The notes below the pieces were generated by a model. That model was not told where the DNA came from, ran no database searches, and saw nothing but the letters and a program-made list of their open reading frames with translations. Made by a program: the position numbers and the translations under genes. Shown piece by piece: positions 51,001-64,000 of a stretch of 64,000 nt of DNA (its first letter is position 1; each line of letters opens with the position of its first letter). This DNA is from Phascolomyces articulosus (lineage: Eukaryota > Mucoromycota > Mucoromycetes > Mucorales > Lichtheimiaceae), in contig JAIXMP010000070.1 in assembly GCA_025677815.1 (NCBI GenBank), forward strand, positions 42,712-106,711, read 5' to 3'.

Positions 51001-53513
51001 AAAGCACCAAAAGAAGAAGAGAGATGGTCCATTAAATACAACACTATCTTGGTATTGTTTGCCATGGCAGCTAAATGAAGTGGACCCTGTCCTAATCGAT
51101 TCTTGTTCCATTGATTTTTTCTAGAAAATAATAATATATCCAATATTCGTTGTTGTTGCTCATTCTCATTCTCCTCCTTGTCAAGGGCACATGCCAAGAG
51201 AAATGCCGAATCGCCTTGTCGGTTTTTACTATGGATAGCCTTATTTTGTGTAAATGGATCCTTGGCCAATAAGATTTGAACCGTATCTATGGATTTGGAT
51301 TTAACAGCCAGCATAAGAGGTGTTTCACCCGAATCATTCATGTCATTATGTATACTTGGACCTAATCTATCCAAGAGATAGTCTACACTGGTAGCTTGGC
51401 CTGCAGCGGCTGCAATCAATAATGCATTGTTGCCATGACGATCACGGACTTGAGCAAGTGATTTGAGATCATCATCTTCATGGATAGTAGCATTCTCATC
51501 ATCATTTCCCTTCGGAGTTGTTTGTGGTAAGTGATCAATATCAGGTTTGCCTTCCCGTAAAGATGTCCAGAATGCATGGTTACGAGCGGATATAGCGGAT
51601 AAATCCGCTCTTGATTCTAAAATGTATTGTAAGGCGGCGTCTAGTGTACTTAGTGCAAAGCCATGTTGGCCAATACTAAGATCTTTTTGAAACGTAAATT
51701 CCTGTTTATTATGTATTTTTATAAACAAAACAAACAAGATTAGATCAATGGGAAGTTCTTCCTTATAATTTGGTATTGAATGTATCTATAGATAATTTGT
51801 TTGTTTTTTTACCTTGATATAAGTAATACTTGCAATCAACTGAGGAAGTTGACTACGGATCAATGTTAAAACAAGTAATGACATGAGAGAATCCGTATCC
51901 ACCTCATCCTCTATAATGATTATAATAGTGCATCCAATGATGTCCATTGAAAGAAAATACCCCATTTATTAATAAAAAGAAATAGTAGATCAATCCATAT
52001 TGTTATTGTTATGTAAAGCCAAAAAAAGGGGATAAGTATGAATTAAAAAAAAAACCGAACCTGATAAAATAGTGATTGTCATCATTAAACATGCAAGTTT
52101 ATCGGCTGGAGTACGCACAGATCCAATCTGTCGTAAAGCATCGACTGCTTTTTTCACACGCTGACATTCTTTTGCTTTTAATCCAACTTGAATAAAATCC
52201 AAATGAATCATGGATTCAAGGACACGTGAGACTTCTATATCCATAGAGCGTAATAATTGTGTCATTCGAAAAAAAACAACATCGTAAGTTTCTTCTTGGA
52301 TATAACTAAAAATGTGGGGAAAAAAGCATATCCAATTGAATATGCTTATAATAGAAAGAGAGAAAGAGAGATCCGAGTTTTTCTATATAATAATAATAAC
52401 AATAGTAGTAGTAATAGTACCTCTCTAATTGATCATAAATTTCATCTTCATCTGGTAGATCATTGAGATTTTTATTATTATGCCGACTTTGATCCAGCGT
52501 AGCCTAAAATTTATGAGTAAGTATAAATTTATGTACAGGGACAGATCATATTGGTATCTTTATATTTATTATTATTATTATTATTTTGAAAACTTACAAA
52601 GGTAGTATCCAATAAATCTTTCATACGATTATGAATAGATGCAATATTATCATCTAATAATGTAATATCACAAAATTGCCTTATTGACGTATTTAACGCC
52701 TCCTTGTCAAATAAATATAATAATGATAAGGAGAAAGTAGATGAAGAAGAGGAGTTGTAGTTGTATAATACGACATCTTCTCCGCCTCCGCCTCGTCTAC
52801 TACTCATATCTCCTCTTCCTCCTGCACCTCCTTCTCCTTTTCTATTCATTGTAGTCATTGGAATAGGATGCTTGCCGCTAAAAGAAGAAGAACTACTTTT
52901 GATACTACTCCTTCTTCTCTTGAGCATAGGACTCTTATTATTATCATTATTATCATTAAGATGGGTCACGCGAGTAGTCGTCATCATGACAGCGTCACGA
53001 GGCATCACAATCGATGAATTGGTACCAAGATAAAGTAATATATGTGAAACAAAATCGTCTTGATTATAAAGAATGGCATCATTATGAATATGACGAATGC
53101 TGGAAATAATTTTACCATTCAATGTTTTGAATTCATTATTATTTGAACGATCACCCCAAGAAAAACTACCACTCCGATGCGATCGTGGTGATGTTATACG
53201 CGATAATGAAGTGGAAAGAGAAGGTCTTGGTTGATTGGGAAGATCAGTTATATTCAATGGAATAACATTACTTGCTATTATATATATATATATATATATA
53301 TCATTTATTTATATATGAGTCATAGAATTGATAAGGAATTGAATTGATATAACTATATAGTTTACCTAGAAAGTCAAAAGTTCGAGGGGGTTGAGGAAGG
53401 GTATCTGCAGGTGGTAACAAGATAATACTAATCGTCGTAGTCGGGTTTTTTTGAGACACCCAAAGTCCGGATTCATTCAATATTTCTTCAAGGAGAGGAT
53501 GATGATGTGACAT
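48029..53513 (-). CDS. VRL1: VPS9-ankyrin-PX-BAR-like protein, Vrl1/VARP-like Rab5-type exchange factor, 1276 aa
   Basis: Domain order matches yeast Vrl1, the VPS9 subunit of the endosomal VINE complex (paired there with the SNX-BAR protein Vin1). Thirteen exons keep phase: 53513-53366, 53274-52598, 52503-52421, 52305-52061, 51910-51813, 51701-50309, 50208-50078, 49935-49648, 49525-49321, 49217-49102, 48771-48697, 48595-48431 and 48235-48029. The VPS9 domain is about 303-420, with EDEVDTDSLMSLLVLTLIRS. Ankyrin repeats run about 455-870 (RDRHGNNALLIAAAAGQ, NDSGETPLMLAVKS, RQGDSAFLLACA). A PX domain is about 885-1020 (YKWVVTRAITI, RPLEDFKLLRKDI, FPEVFLP). Residues 1021-1276 are helical and BAR-like (WEEFSHIIQNMHDI, QRHELRTQLEQQRESL). 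The exon 8 acceptor is uncertain by up to about 20 codons; the start could be at 53606 instead. Confidence 0.85.
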
Positions 53514-54079
53514 AACTCTGCCTTTACGAAAAAAAAGGATGGGAAATATAATATTAGAGAAATAACAAAGTGGAATAAGAAAAGAGAAGAGTGTGAATAA
53601 AAGCAAGTTTCATCCAATGAAAATTCAAAGAATTAAGAATTATAAACTCATAAAAGGATTAAAGAGAGATTCATTTTACGCATTAAGGTTAGCATCATAA
53701 TAAAAAAGCTTATAGGCAAAAAAAAAGTTGTAGTACAAAAAAATGATCTCTTTTTTTCGTAAGGAGTGATAATTACAAGCTTTAGGCTTTTTTTTTTTGA
53801 TATACATATAAAAAAAAAAAATAAAGGAAAAAAAAAACGAGTTTTGTTACTACTTTTTTTTTTTTTGTTTTTGTTTTTGTACTTCTTCCCTTTTTTTTTA
53901 TCCTTTTTCTTTCTTTCATTTGTGGATAATTCATATTTTTATTTAATTGCATGTTTTAAAATTCTTAATTAAGTTTTATTATTATTTAAAGAAAAAAGAA
54001 AAAGACATTCATTCCATTGATACTCTTTCTTTCCAAAAAAAAAGAGAGAGAATAAGACGATCCTATTAAAAATATAACT
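53514..54079. promoter_or_regulatory. Shared divergent promoter region
   Basis: 566 bp separate the starts of the Vrl1-like gene (minus) and the YANK kinase gene (plus), so both promoters must lie here. It is AT-rich with poly-T and poly-A runs on either side. No individual factor site can be named. Confidence 0.5.
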
Positions 54080-56453
<2,374 letters not shown>

Positions 56454-57735
56454 AATAACATCATATATTCCTTCATCATGTTTATCATCATTAATTATCT
56501 TTCTTTCTTCTACTTTATTATTATCATTTTTTTTCTTCGTCTCCTATTTCTCAAATATCTTTTTTTTACCCTTTTTTTTTCTCTTCATCATTTTTTCCTT
56601 TCTTCCAATAATTTTTAATACTTCTTCTTCATGTATTTATTGCATTCAAGCATTATTCCATTCTCTATCTTCTTCTTTCCTCACAAGAATATTATTATAG
56701 TGTAATTTGTTGTTCTTACTTCAATCCTCCGACAAATACCTTCTTACTCACCTCCCTCCATCTACAAATGACAAACACATGCAAAACATAATTTAGTAGT
56801 AATAATAGTTTATTTTTTCTTCATCCATCATCTTGTCGTCCAATAGGTTCGTTTTTTTTTCTTATATATATACGTATTTTGTTGTTGTTTTTTTTTCATA
56901 TATAATTCGTTTTTCACAAAACGACCCCCTTTTTTTTATAAAAAAAAACAGTACATCATCCAAATATAATAATAAATAATGCTTATGGAAAAAAGAGAAG
57001 ATTTCGATCATTACTAGATACTCTTATTAATGAAATATGTCTAATTGTATAACTCTATTCCCAGAAAACCCTACTTTTTTATTATTATTATTATTTGTGT
57101 GAGAGAATATAACGTACGTAGCAGCTGTTGTTACGGTTTTTACACCAAATAGGATCTATATAGACGCGACGTTTTTTTGTGCTCTTCAATATAAGGTTCA
57201 TACGTGTATAATTTTCATATGTAAATACTTTGGTAATCTTTTTTTGAACTTTTGTAGTGACGAATTTAAATACCTAGGAGGACACAATATTGATCTCTAT
57301 AGAAATGCTCTTTTATAGTTAGGTATCTTCTTGTTCTATAGAGCAATAGATACATTCTGATAAGTTGTAGTTAAAAAAAAGGCGAGAGAATAAAAAAAAA
57401 ATGGAAAAAACATTCAATAACAGCATTTATTGTAGTAACTAGTTATTATTTTATCTTCTGTCTTGTATTAAGAAAGTTTATGTGAATAGTGTCGTGATTA
57501 TTTTAGAGGATGAAAAACTACTACAGTGCTTTTTTTTCCCTTTCATTTGGAAGTTTTGTTTCTTTGACCATAGATGGTTATTCGCTGTGTAAACTACTCT
57601 AGGCTTTTGAGCAAAAATGTTTTAGGTACCATCGATGTCTTTGGTATTATATGTTACTAGTTTGTGAATTAATAATAGCCAATAAAGGAATGGTAGAGCA
57701 ATATCTGTGTATATCAATAAAGCTGAAGATGATTA
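56454..57735. other. 3' flank of the kinase gene and spacer
   Basis: The first several hundred bases are the kinase 3' UTR (T/C-rich). The remaining spacer has no supported ORF and leads into a transposon-rich stretch. Confidence 0.5.
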
Positions 57736-57866
57736 CAGTGTGACCCCATTAATTTCACACAATTTACTCCTGGTTATTCGTAGTTATTTTGTGAAATTAG
57801 ATAAAAATGTGAAAGCTCATTCGAATCACCTTTGGCAAAAACAATGAAATTAACGGGGCCATACTG
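57736..57866. mobile_element. pogo/Tigger-type MITE, copy 1 (131 bp)
   Basis: Terminal inverted repeats begin CAGTGTGACCCCATTAAT at the left and, on the reverse strand, CAGTATGGCCCCGTTAAT at the right (19 of 22 bases match over the full TIR). They are flanked on both sides by TA, the Tc1/mariner-pogo target duplication. The interior has no coding capacity, so it would move only with a transposase supplied elsewhere. Confidence 0.8.
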
Positions 57867-58085
57867 TATATATCTCAGAAACTATAGTTTGATCCCCAGT
57901 TACTAAAATTCTCAAACTCTAGATATACTATGAAATGATAAGTACAGAGAGAAAAAAATAATAGCATCCATTTCTCTTCCTAATCTCGTGCTTTACTTAG
58001 TAGCTCAATGCAATGCAAAATTGAGCAGATCAAAAAAGAATAGCCGTAGTTGTAGTCCATTAATTCAAAATAATAAATAAATATA

Positions 58086-58270
58086 CAGTAGACCCCCGTT
58101 AATTTCATATTCGTTCATCAACCCTCATTATCTTCACAGTAATATGGTCCATGGAGATATATAATTACACCAAGAGACATATAGTAAAGCTGTTCTCGTT
58201 AACTTTCATACCTCTTTATTTTCATAAAAAAAAAGGGAATTTTGGCTGTGAAATTAAAGGGGGTCCACTG
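58086..58270. mobile_element. pogo/Tigger-type MITE, copy 2 (185 bp)
   Basis: The left end CAGTAGACCCCCGTTAAT pairs with the right end, CAGTGGACCCCCTTTAAT on the reverse strand (20 of 22 bases over the TIR), flanked by TA on both sides. The CAGTxGACCCC terminus is typical of pogo/Tigger elements. It lies 220 bp from copy 1 and differs from it in interior length and sequence. Confidence 0.85.
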
Positions 58271-58540
58271 TAAAAGACTTTTTGATTCCTTGTAAATAAA
58301 TGGACTTATTAACCTGCTATTGGCATCAGAGTTATCTTATTTTGAGTATATTTTATTACACCACACCACTCGCCTGTCACACTCACTCTCCTTTGGATGT
58401 CTAAAATTATGCTCAGAAATAATGCATCGCAACTTTGATTGTGACGACCAATGAATGTCATGTAATAAAAAGAGTATTAGGGAATAAAGATATAGTCGCT
58501 GTAGTATCATATATTCATTTCAAGTTGTATAACTTATTTC

Positions 58541-58545
58541 AAAAA

Positions 58546-58584
<39 letters not shown>

Positions 58585-58585
58585 A
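58541..58585. repeat. (AAAT)n microsatellite
   Basis: About eleven AAAT units, just upstream of the AT-hook gene start. Confidence 0.9.
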
Positions 58586-58633
58586 TTCAAAAATGTTGTC
58601 GGTCTCCTCTTTTTTTCTATACTAGAAAAAAAC

Positions 58634-60892
58634 ATGTTTGCATCAGCATGGAAGAGTCTTAAAATATCCATATTTGGTGATACAACAACTTCAAACAAGA
58701 CAGTGAATGAACCAACGTCTTCAAATCCCAGTAGTATCCATTCAAATGTTGATGGTATATTTTTTTAAGAAAAAAAAAAATAACCAAAACCAAATAATAA
58801 TTGCAGCTCCATTCTATATTTTTTGGGCCACAGAATTATACTAATGTAAAAAAATCAATGCATATCTTGTCGATGGATAATTCTTAAAATTGATTGTTGA
58901 TCCCTCTTATTCTATTATTGTGATCAATGAAGTGCCATGGAATGAATTTACAATAGACGTGCAACAGCATAAAGAAACCCCACCAAAAAGAGGTAGAGGA
59001 AGACCAAAGAAACTATGTGGGATGCATAGTGTGACACTCGTTGAAAAACTCATATCGTTCAAAAAAAAAAAGCATTCTAGATAACCCTCCTTTGGAACGT
59101 AAACGAAATACCATAGAATCCGAAAACGACAATGATCATGGTAAAATTATACTATATTTTATTATTCTCTTTCGATGTATAAAAATTATATCAATTCTCT
59201 CGCACTAATACGTTGATCGTTATAATAAACAACCCGTTTTTGGAAAAAGAATTTTTGTCAAAACGTAGTCGAATATATAAAGCAGAATCAACACAAAATG
59301 AAAAACAAGACGATCCTAATAGTACTCTATCTGGAAGAACAGTAAAACATAAACAGAGTAAATATATATATCTTCATTTATAATTGGTATTCAAATAGTT
59401 TATAGAAAGAGAAGAGAAAAAGTCAAAAGAAAAATTATGCGTGATATGGAATAAAAAAACAGGCCATTTTTATGTTCATCCTTTCTATTTTATACAATTA
59501 TTAACGTATACTCTTTTCATATCTGAAGAAAAAGTTAGCGTCGATGGAGATATGGTAGTTACAAAACCGGTTGTGGAATCAAAAGCTGGGAAGATGGTGG
59601 AATCCGAAGCTATAAACGAGAAAACGGTAGCATCCGGCGCTACAAATGAGACGATGGTGGTATCCAAGGTTACATATGAGAAGATGATGTTATCTGAGGC
59701 TATATATGAGAAGATTGTGAAATCAAAGGCGACAAACAAAAAGAAGGAGAAGCAGATCAAAGAAGGTATTAATTTACATAACAACAATAACTTGATGTGA
59801 TATCAAAATGCTAAAAAAAGAATTATCGATAATCATGTTTTGGGGGGGTTTGTATATAGGTTCTTGTTTTTGCCCTTATGTAGGATGTAATATCATCCGA
59901 AGTCGTCGCGATGGCATTATTAAGCATATCAAAGAGAAGCATGACCCAACTATTGAAATGGCTATAAAAGGATTCAAGTCTTGGTATCATATCTCTACCC
60001 GACGACCAGAGGATAGTATAAACTTTAAAGATAGTACGCTTTTCATTTGGTCATTTTTCTTCTTACTAGTACTATTATTGGGGAATGATGAACTTTTAAA
60101 GTATGACTTTATATATTTATATATTAATTCATTTAATTTCTCAATCAAAAAAAAAAATTAGAATCAATACGTAATACTATGAGACCGAGCGAGCATCTTA
60201 GTTTAATACAATCAATCCATCCTGACATACTTTCGATAAAGAAGAGCGCGTTTATTACGGTTTTCTTTTTTTTTTTCATTAACCCAAGAAGCACTCAGAT
60301 TGACATGAATATGTACTTATTGCAATTATTTTTCAATGCAAAGCAGAATATCAACAACAAGCTAAGAAACCTGATGAAGAACCACGTCCTTTACTTGACA
60401 ATACCCAGAATAATGAGGAAGGTAAATTGGTATTGGAGGATATAACGATTCTGCTTGATGAATTATTTATTAATGTGAAGAACCACAATTGGCACTGTCA
60501 TTATTTTCTTTTGGAATTTACAGAAGAAGCTTCCTTTCGGTATTGTCCTTATATGAATTGCAGCAAGCGTTTCTCTGCAACACAAAAAAGCGTATTATTC
60601 TCTCATATTAAACAACAGCACGATACAAATTTTATTATTCTAACGGATATGAATTGTAAATATGTTTTTAAACACCCAACATCTGGAGAAGTAATGGAAT
60701 TTTGTGATGGTAAATATATAATCAAGTAATAATTTATTTAAAAAACAATAGCACTGCTATCATAGTTATTCATTATGTTTCTGCTCTACAAAACGGATCT
60801 ATATATATATAATAGAATCTTCACAAAATATCCTTTCGGATGGAGAACAGATTATCCTCGGTGTACTAAAAGAACAAAAAAATGGAAACTGA
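58634..60892 (+). CDS. AT-hook and C2H2-type zinc-finger protein, multi-exon
   Basis: Probable DNA-binding protein. Exons that link in phase: 58634-58754, 58933-59016, 59081-59140, 59250-59357, 59406-59765, 59860-60033 and from 60162 (its donor near 60250 is unresolved). Then 60344-60421, 60524-60709 and 60816-60892 (stop). An AT-hook (PPKRGRGRPKK) is in exon 2. Exon 5 carries six degenerate 10-residue repeats such as VESEAINEKT and MLSEAIYEKI. Two fingers follow: CPYVGCN...HIKEKH in exon 6 and CPYMNCSKRF...HIKQQH in exon 9. Several donors are weak, so exon ends may shift. It may be a host regulator or a transposon-derived gene, given the MITEs 5' of it and the Plavaka-like element immediately downstream. 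Confidence 0.6.
59566..59750 (+). repeat. 30-bp coding minisatellite in the AT-hook gene
   Basis: Six degenerate 30-bp units encode the decapeptide series VESEAINEKT, VASGATNETM, VVSKVTYEKM, MLSEAIYEKI and VKSKATNKKK, plus a first partial unit. Confidence 0.75.
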
Positions 60893-61143
60893 AAAGAAGA
60901 AGGCCTGGATTGTGGATTTATAAAGGATGTTACCGGAACTTTATATACCTTCTTTCTCATTGGAACCTATAGTTTTTGTAAATGCCTAGTGATAGATGTG
61001 ATTAATGGGAGAGGAGTTGTTCGTGTTCTTTTATGTTGCTTTATTATTGGAACTGTCACTATAGGACAGTCATCACGATACAATGTGTATAATTTCTTTT
61101 TATATGCAATATAAACACAAATAAATCATGATATAATTGCTTA

Positions 61144-61310
61144 CACTGTAAAAAAATTTCCGGGAATTTACCTAACTTCCTAACCAAAAAACCTGAATTC
61201 AGGTAAACGGAAATTCATATTTCCGGGAGGAGGAAAAAAAACTTGAATTTTGGTTTTTTTGGGTTTATTGTCCAAGAAAAAACCTGAATTACGGTTTTTT
61301 TTCGCTTCAG
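61144..61310. repeat. Candidate left terminus and subterminal repeats of the Plavaka/CACTA-like element
   Basis: Starts CACTGTAAAAAAATTTCC, a CACTG-type end. Three subterminal units follow, built as A-tract, C[CT]TGAATT, then GGT/T-tract: around 61184-61212 (with the 12-bp palindrome CCTGAATTCAGG), 61235-61262 and 61276-61302. Subterminal repeats are usual in CACTA-type elements. The right end lies outside the window, so the TIR cannot be verified. Confidence 0.4.
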
Positions 61311-61545
61311 TTCATTTTGAGTCCCTTCAGTCAAAGTTCCCTACTCTTCTTTTTTTGGTTTATTGTTTTTTTTTTACTTAATTGAGTTACTAACCATTCA
61401 TCGCGTTAACCTTTTGTCCTTGTTGTTGCTGTTTTTTTTAGCAAGGGAAACAATTTAGCGGAATTAACGTTTTTACCTTTTTTTCTTTTTATTGCTAACT
61501 TGTTTTTTTTCTCACAACAATTTAACCAATCATTAAACATTTTCA

Positions 61546-64000
61546 ATGCCGGAACCCACTGCCGATTTTAGACCATTTTATTGTGTGTCGTGTACACAAT
61601 TCTTTAATCAATCTGCCAGAAGCATCAATAAAACCGAACATATTATGAATTGTGGAAATGATGAGAATAACTCACAGGTATATTTTCAATATAGGAACAG
61701 TAGCTTTCAATGAATTACACATATATCAAATAAACGTCTACCTAATACCCAATATCTTTTCCTTTTATTAAGACTATTAATGAAGAATTTGACGTAACTG
61801 AATTTTCTACCCATGATAACGAAGTTTCAAATAAGGAGGAGAGATTCCGGATTCATTGTGGATCAATTGGTAATATGATGGCGTAGGTTATAGGGTGGTT
61901 ATGGCGAGCTTTTAATTAATATATTTTATATGATTGAAAATGTGTTTAGAAATGAATGAAAACCAAACAAATCCATTAAAGCAACCATCACCCATAAATG
62001 TATCGTTTTCCATGCCATCGGATGATTTTTTTAAGCATATTGATGTATCTGTCGATTTATACAAAATTGCTAAAAAATCGAAGATGTCTCGTGTAAATTT
62101 TGACAAGCAAAGAAAGATCATAAATAACTACATTGATACTGTTGCAGATCCAGAACAACCACCACCTCCATTATATACACATTATAAATCACGTACACAT
62201 GTCATAAAACAATTTCCGATCAAATTAACAGCATATGATATGTGTCCAACGGGATGTAAAATGTATGTAGATGGAGACAGCAGCGACTCTTGCGTGCATT
62301 GCAGTGAAAAAAGATACCGTGAAAAGCGCAATGCATCAGGCGACATAATCCGACAACCCAGCGCCACTATAAAACAGCTATCAGTCCTTCAGCAGCTTGC
62401 CCTTATGGTACATGATCGTCATACACGTGAATTACTACGCTATAGAGCCAATAGAGATGTGGATCCAAATGCCATGACCGATATATTTGACGGGAAAATC
62501 TTCAAGAAAGCAGAACCACAATATTTTCAAAATGAGCTTACAATAGCAGTAGGCATTTACACAGACGGATACACAAAATTCTCCACCCAATTGACTATTT
62601 GCCATTTGATTATTTTGAATTTTCCGCCAACTATACGCACTGAACAAGAATACATGTTGCAATGCTTTCATAGCTATGGAAAGCATGCTCCAAAGGATTT
62701 AAAGAGTTTTCTTTTACCAACAATTAATGAATTTAAAATTCTTGAAGATCGTGGGATGAAAGTGCAAACAGACGATGGCGAATTTTTAATCAAGGCACAT
62801 ATTTTATTTGCAGGTATATGTTGATTCACAAGTTACGTTAGTTTTCTATATTAATAATAATAAATATTAACTATTTACCAAAATATTTAGGTGGAGATAT
62901 ACCAGCATTGGCCAAAATGTGTTCTCACGCTTCTCATTCGCATCAATACCGTTGTCGTACATGCTACATTAATAAATTTGATGTACCAGAACGAAACTAC
63001 AAACCAAGAGGAAAAGCTGCTGCATTTAGGCATAATGCAGACTTCAAAGAATCAAAAGTAGATTTATCACCTTTCGGACAAAAGCCAAGCATGTTCGCTC
63101 ATTTTAAAATGCACCATGGTCCGTCTTACTATGCGCTTGACTCCATGCATTTGTTATATCACGGTCTTGGGAAACAGATAATCCAACTATTGGTGGGGAA
63201 AGAGTATGCGATAACAGGTACGAAAGGACCCTTGAAGCTAAACACAGCAGAAGCATTGGACGTTGACAGTTGGATACGAAACTCCACAACAACTCAGCCA
63301 CCAGGTTTTTCCAGCAAATGTAACAATTTATCCACGGAGGGTACTGGTTACCGAGCAGTGGATTATATGTATTTTTTACGATTCTTATTACCCACTATCA
63401 TTGCTGATACCATTCCACGTATTCACCGACCTGCAGTATTAGCCTTATCCAAGATCGTACAAATTGGTTCAAGTCGATCTGTGACAAAGTTGGATATTGA
63501 AGAAGTTCAAAAAATGATTGATTTTTGGCACAAATGGCTTATGGATCAGATCAAGGATAAATGCATAGCGCCGAAAATATTTACAATCACGGAGCATTAC
63601 CTGACCCATATACCTTATTTTCTTATTAAACTCGGCCCAATGCCTTACTATAGTTGTTTTCCACAAGAGCAAACGATCGGTGTAATGAAATCACGTATTA
63701 TATCCCGACGTTACCCAGGAGTTAATGCAGGTAGTTATTATTATTATTATTATTATTATTATGTGTTTGTTTACATTTACTAATGGAGTGCTTATTAGGT
63801 AATGAGATGCTTAATCTCGCAGCAGAAAGACGTAGTGAACGAATCGCTTGTGATGATGATGAAAATGATGAAAATGGCAGTAGTGCTGAATCTGAAGAAG
63901 CCGGGGCATTACCAGAATTTCCGACATACAGATCAAAAAAAGATAGCTTAACTGAAAATGACCATGATCCGGATAGCCCACAGATTTGGACACCTTTTAC
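61546..64000 (+). CDS. Plavaka/CACTA (tnp2-like) transposase, partial at the right edge
   Basis: DDE-type transposase of a class II element. Exons 61546-61677, 61773-61869, 61950-62813, 62891-63730 and 63799 onwards keep phase with no stop or frameshift, so the copy looks intact as far as visible (about 711 residues). The N-terminus has a zinc-finger-like FYCVSCTQFF...HIMNC. The core shows MCPTGCKMYVD, SDSCVHCSEKRY, then the catalytic-type strand VGIYTDGYTKFSTQ and ICHLIILNFPPTIRTEQ. A Cys/His cluster CSHASHSHQYRCRTCY and DSMHLLYHGLGKQIIQLL follow, as in tnp2/Plavaka proteins. An acidic stretch rich in D/E/S follows exon 4. The C-terminal part is beyond position 64000. The exact superfamily name (Plavaka, KDZ or CACTA) needs a profile search. 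Confidence 0.8.

Noticed and set aside
58949..59084. Extension of the AT-hook exon through KLISFKKKKHSR to a stop
   Set aside because: Removing an intron from 59017 to 59080 keeps phase into LERKRNTIESENDND and the downstream zinc fingers, so read-through to that stop is less likely.

Overview
This is a nuclear genomic window from a filamentous fungus, most likely an early-diverging one (Mucoromycota, Mucorales-like). The DNA is very AT-rich. Genes are cut by many short GT-AG introns (roughly 50-140 nt), and UTRs and intergenic spacers are full of homopolymers and microsatellites. The gene set fits too: a Rap-GAP, an STK32/YANK kinase, a fungal G-alpha, HET-domain and Plavaka-like transposase families. 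The genus cannot be fixed from the sequence. I see no rRNA, tRNA, CRISPR array or bacterial-type operon.

Left part (1-13 kb): an allantoate-permease-like MFS transporter (minus, 3' end cut by the window edge), a nitrilase (plus), a FYVE-UBZ-RING ubiquitin ligase (minus), a relic resembling the C-terminus of a TnpB/Fanzor nuclease (minus), and a secreted His/Gly-rich repeat protein with three Kex2-type KR sites (minus). After a gene-poor gap come a TBC Rab-GAP (plus, 8 exons), an unrecognised small five-exon gene (minus), and a decayed Plavaka/CACTA-like transposase (minus, 22-24 kb). Next are the SNARE Bet1 (plus, with a 5-nt first coding exon) and a HET-domain protein (minus). 28-34.5 kb is gene-poor.

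Right part (34.5-56.5 kb): a disordered Ser/Gln-rich protein with a conserved C-terminal module (plus), a Rap-GAP (plus, 7 exons, one apparent GC-AG intron), a G-alpha subunit (minus, 3 exons), a 13-exon VPS9-ankyrin-PX-BAR protein resembling yeast Vrl1 (minus), and, diverging from it, a YANK/STK32 kinase (plus). From 57.7 kb the window becomes transposon-rich: two pogo-type MITEs, an AT-hook/C2H2 protein gene, and a Plavaka/CACTA-like transposase that runs off the right edge behind a candidate CACTG terminus with subterminal repeats.

Several host genes belong to membrane traffic and small-GTPase control: FYVE-RING ligase, TBC GAP, Bet1, VPS9 exchange factor with a PX-BAR module, Rap-GAP and G-alpha. 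They are independent transcription units, not an operon. Exon coordinates were obtained by reading splice sites by eye and checking that phase is kept through every junction. Models that close perfectly in phase get high confidence; others are flagged.
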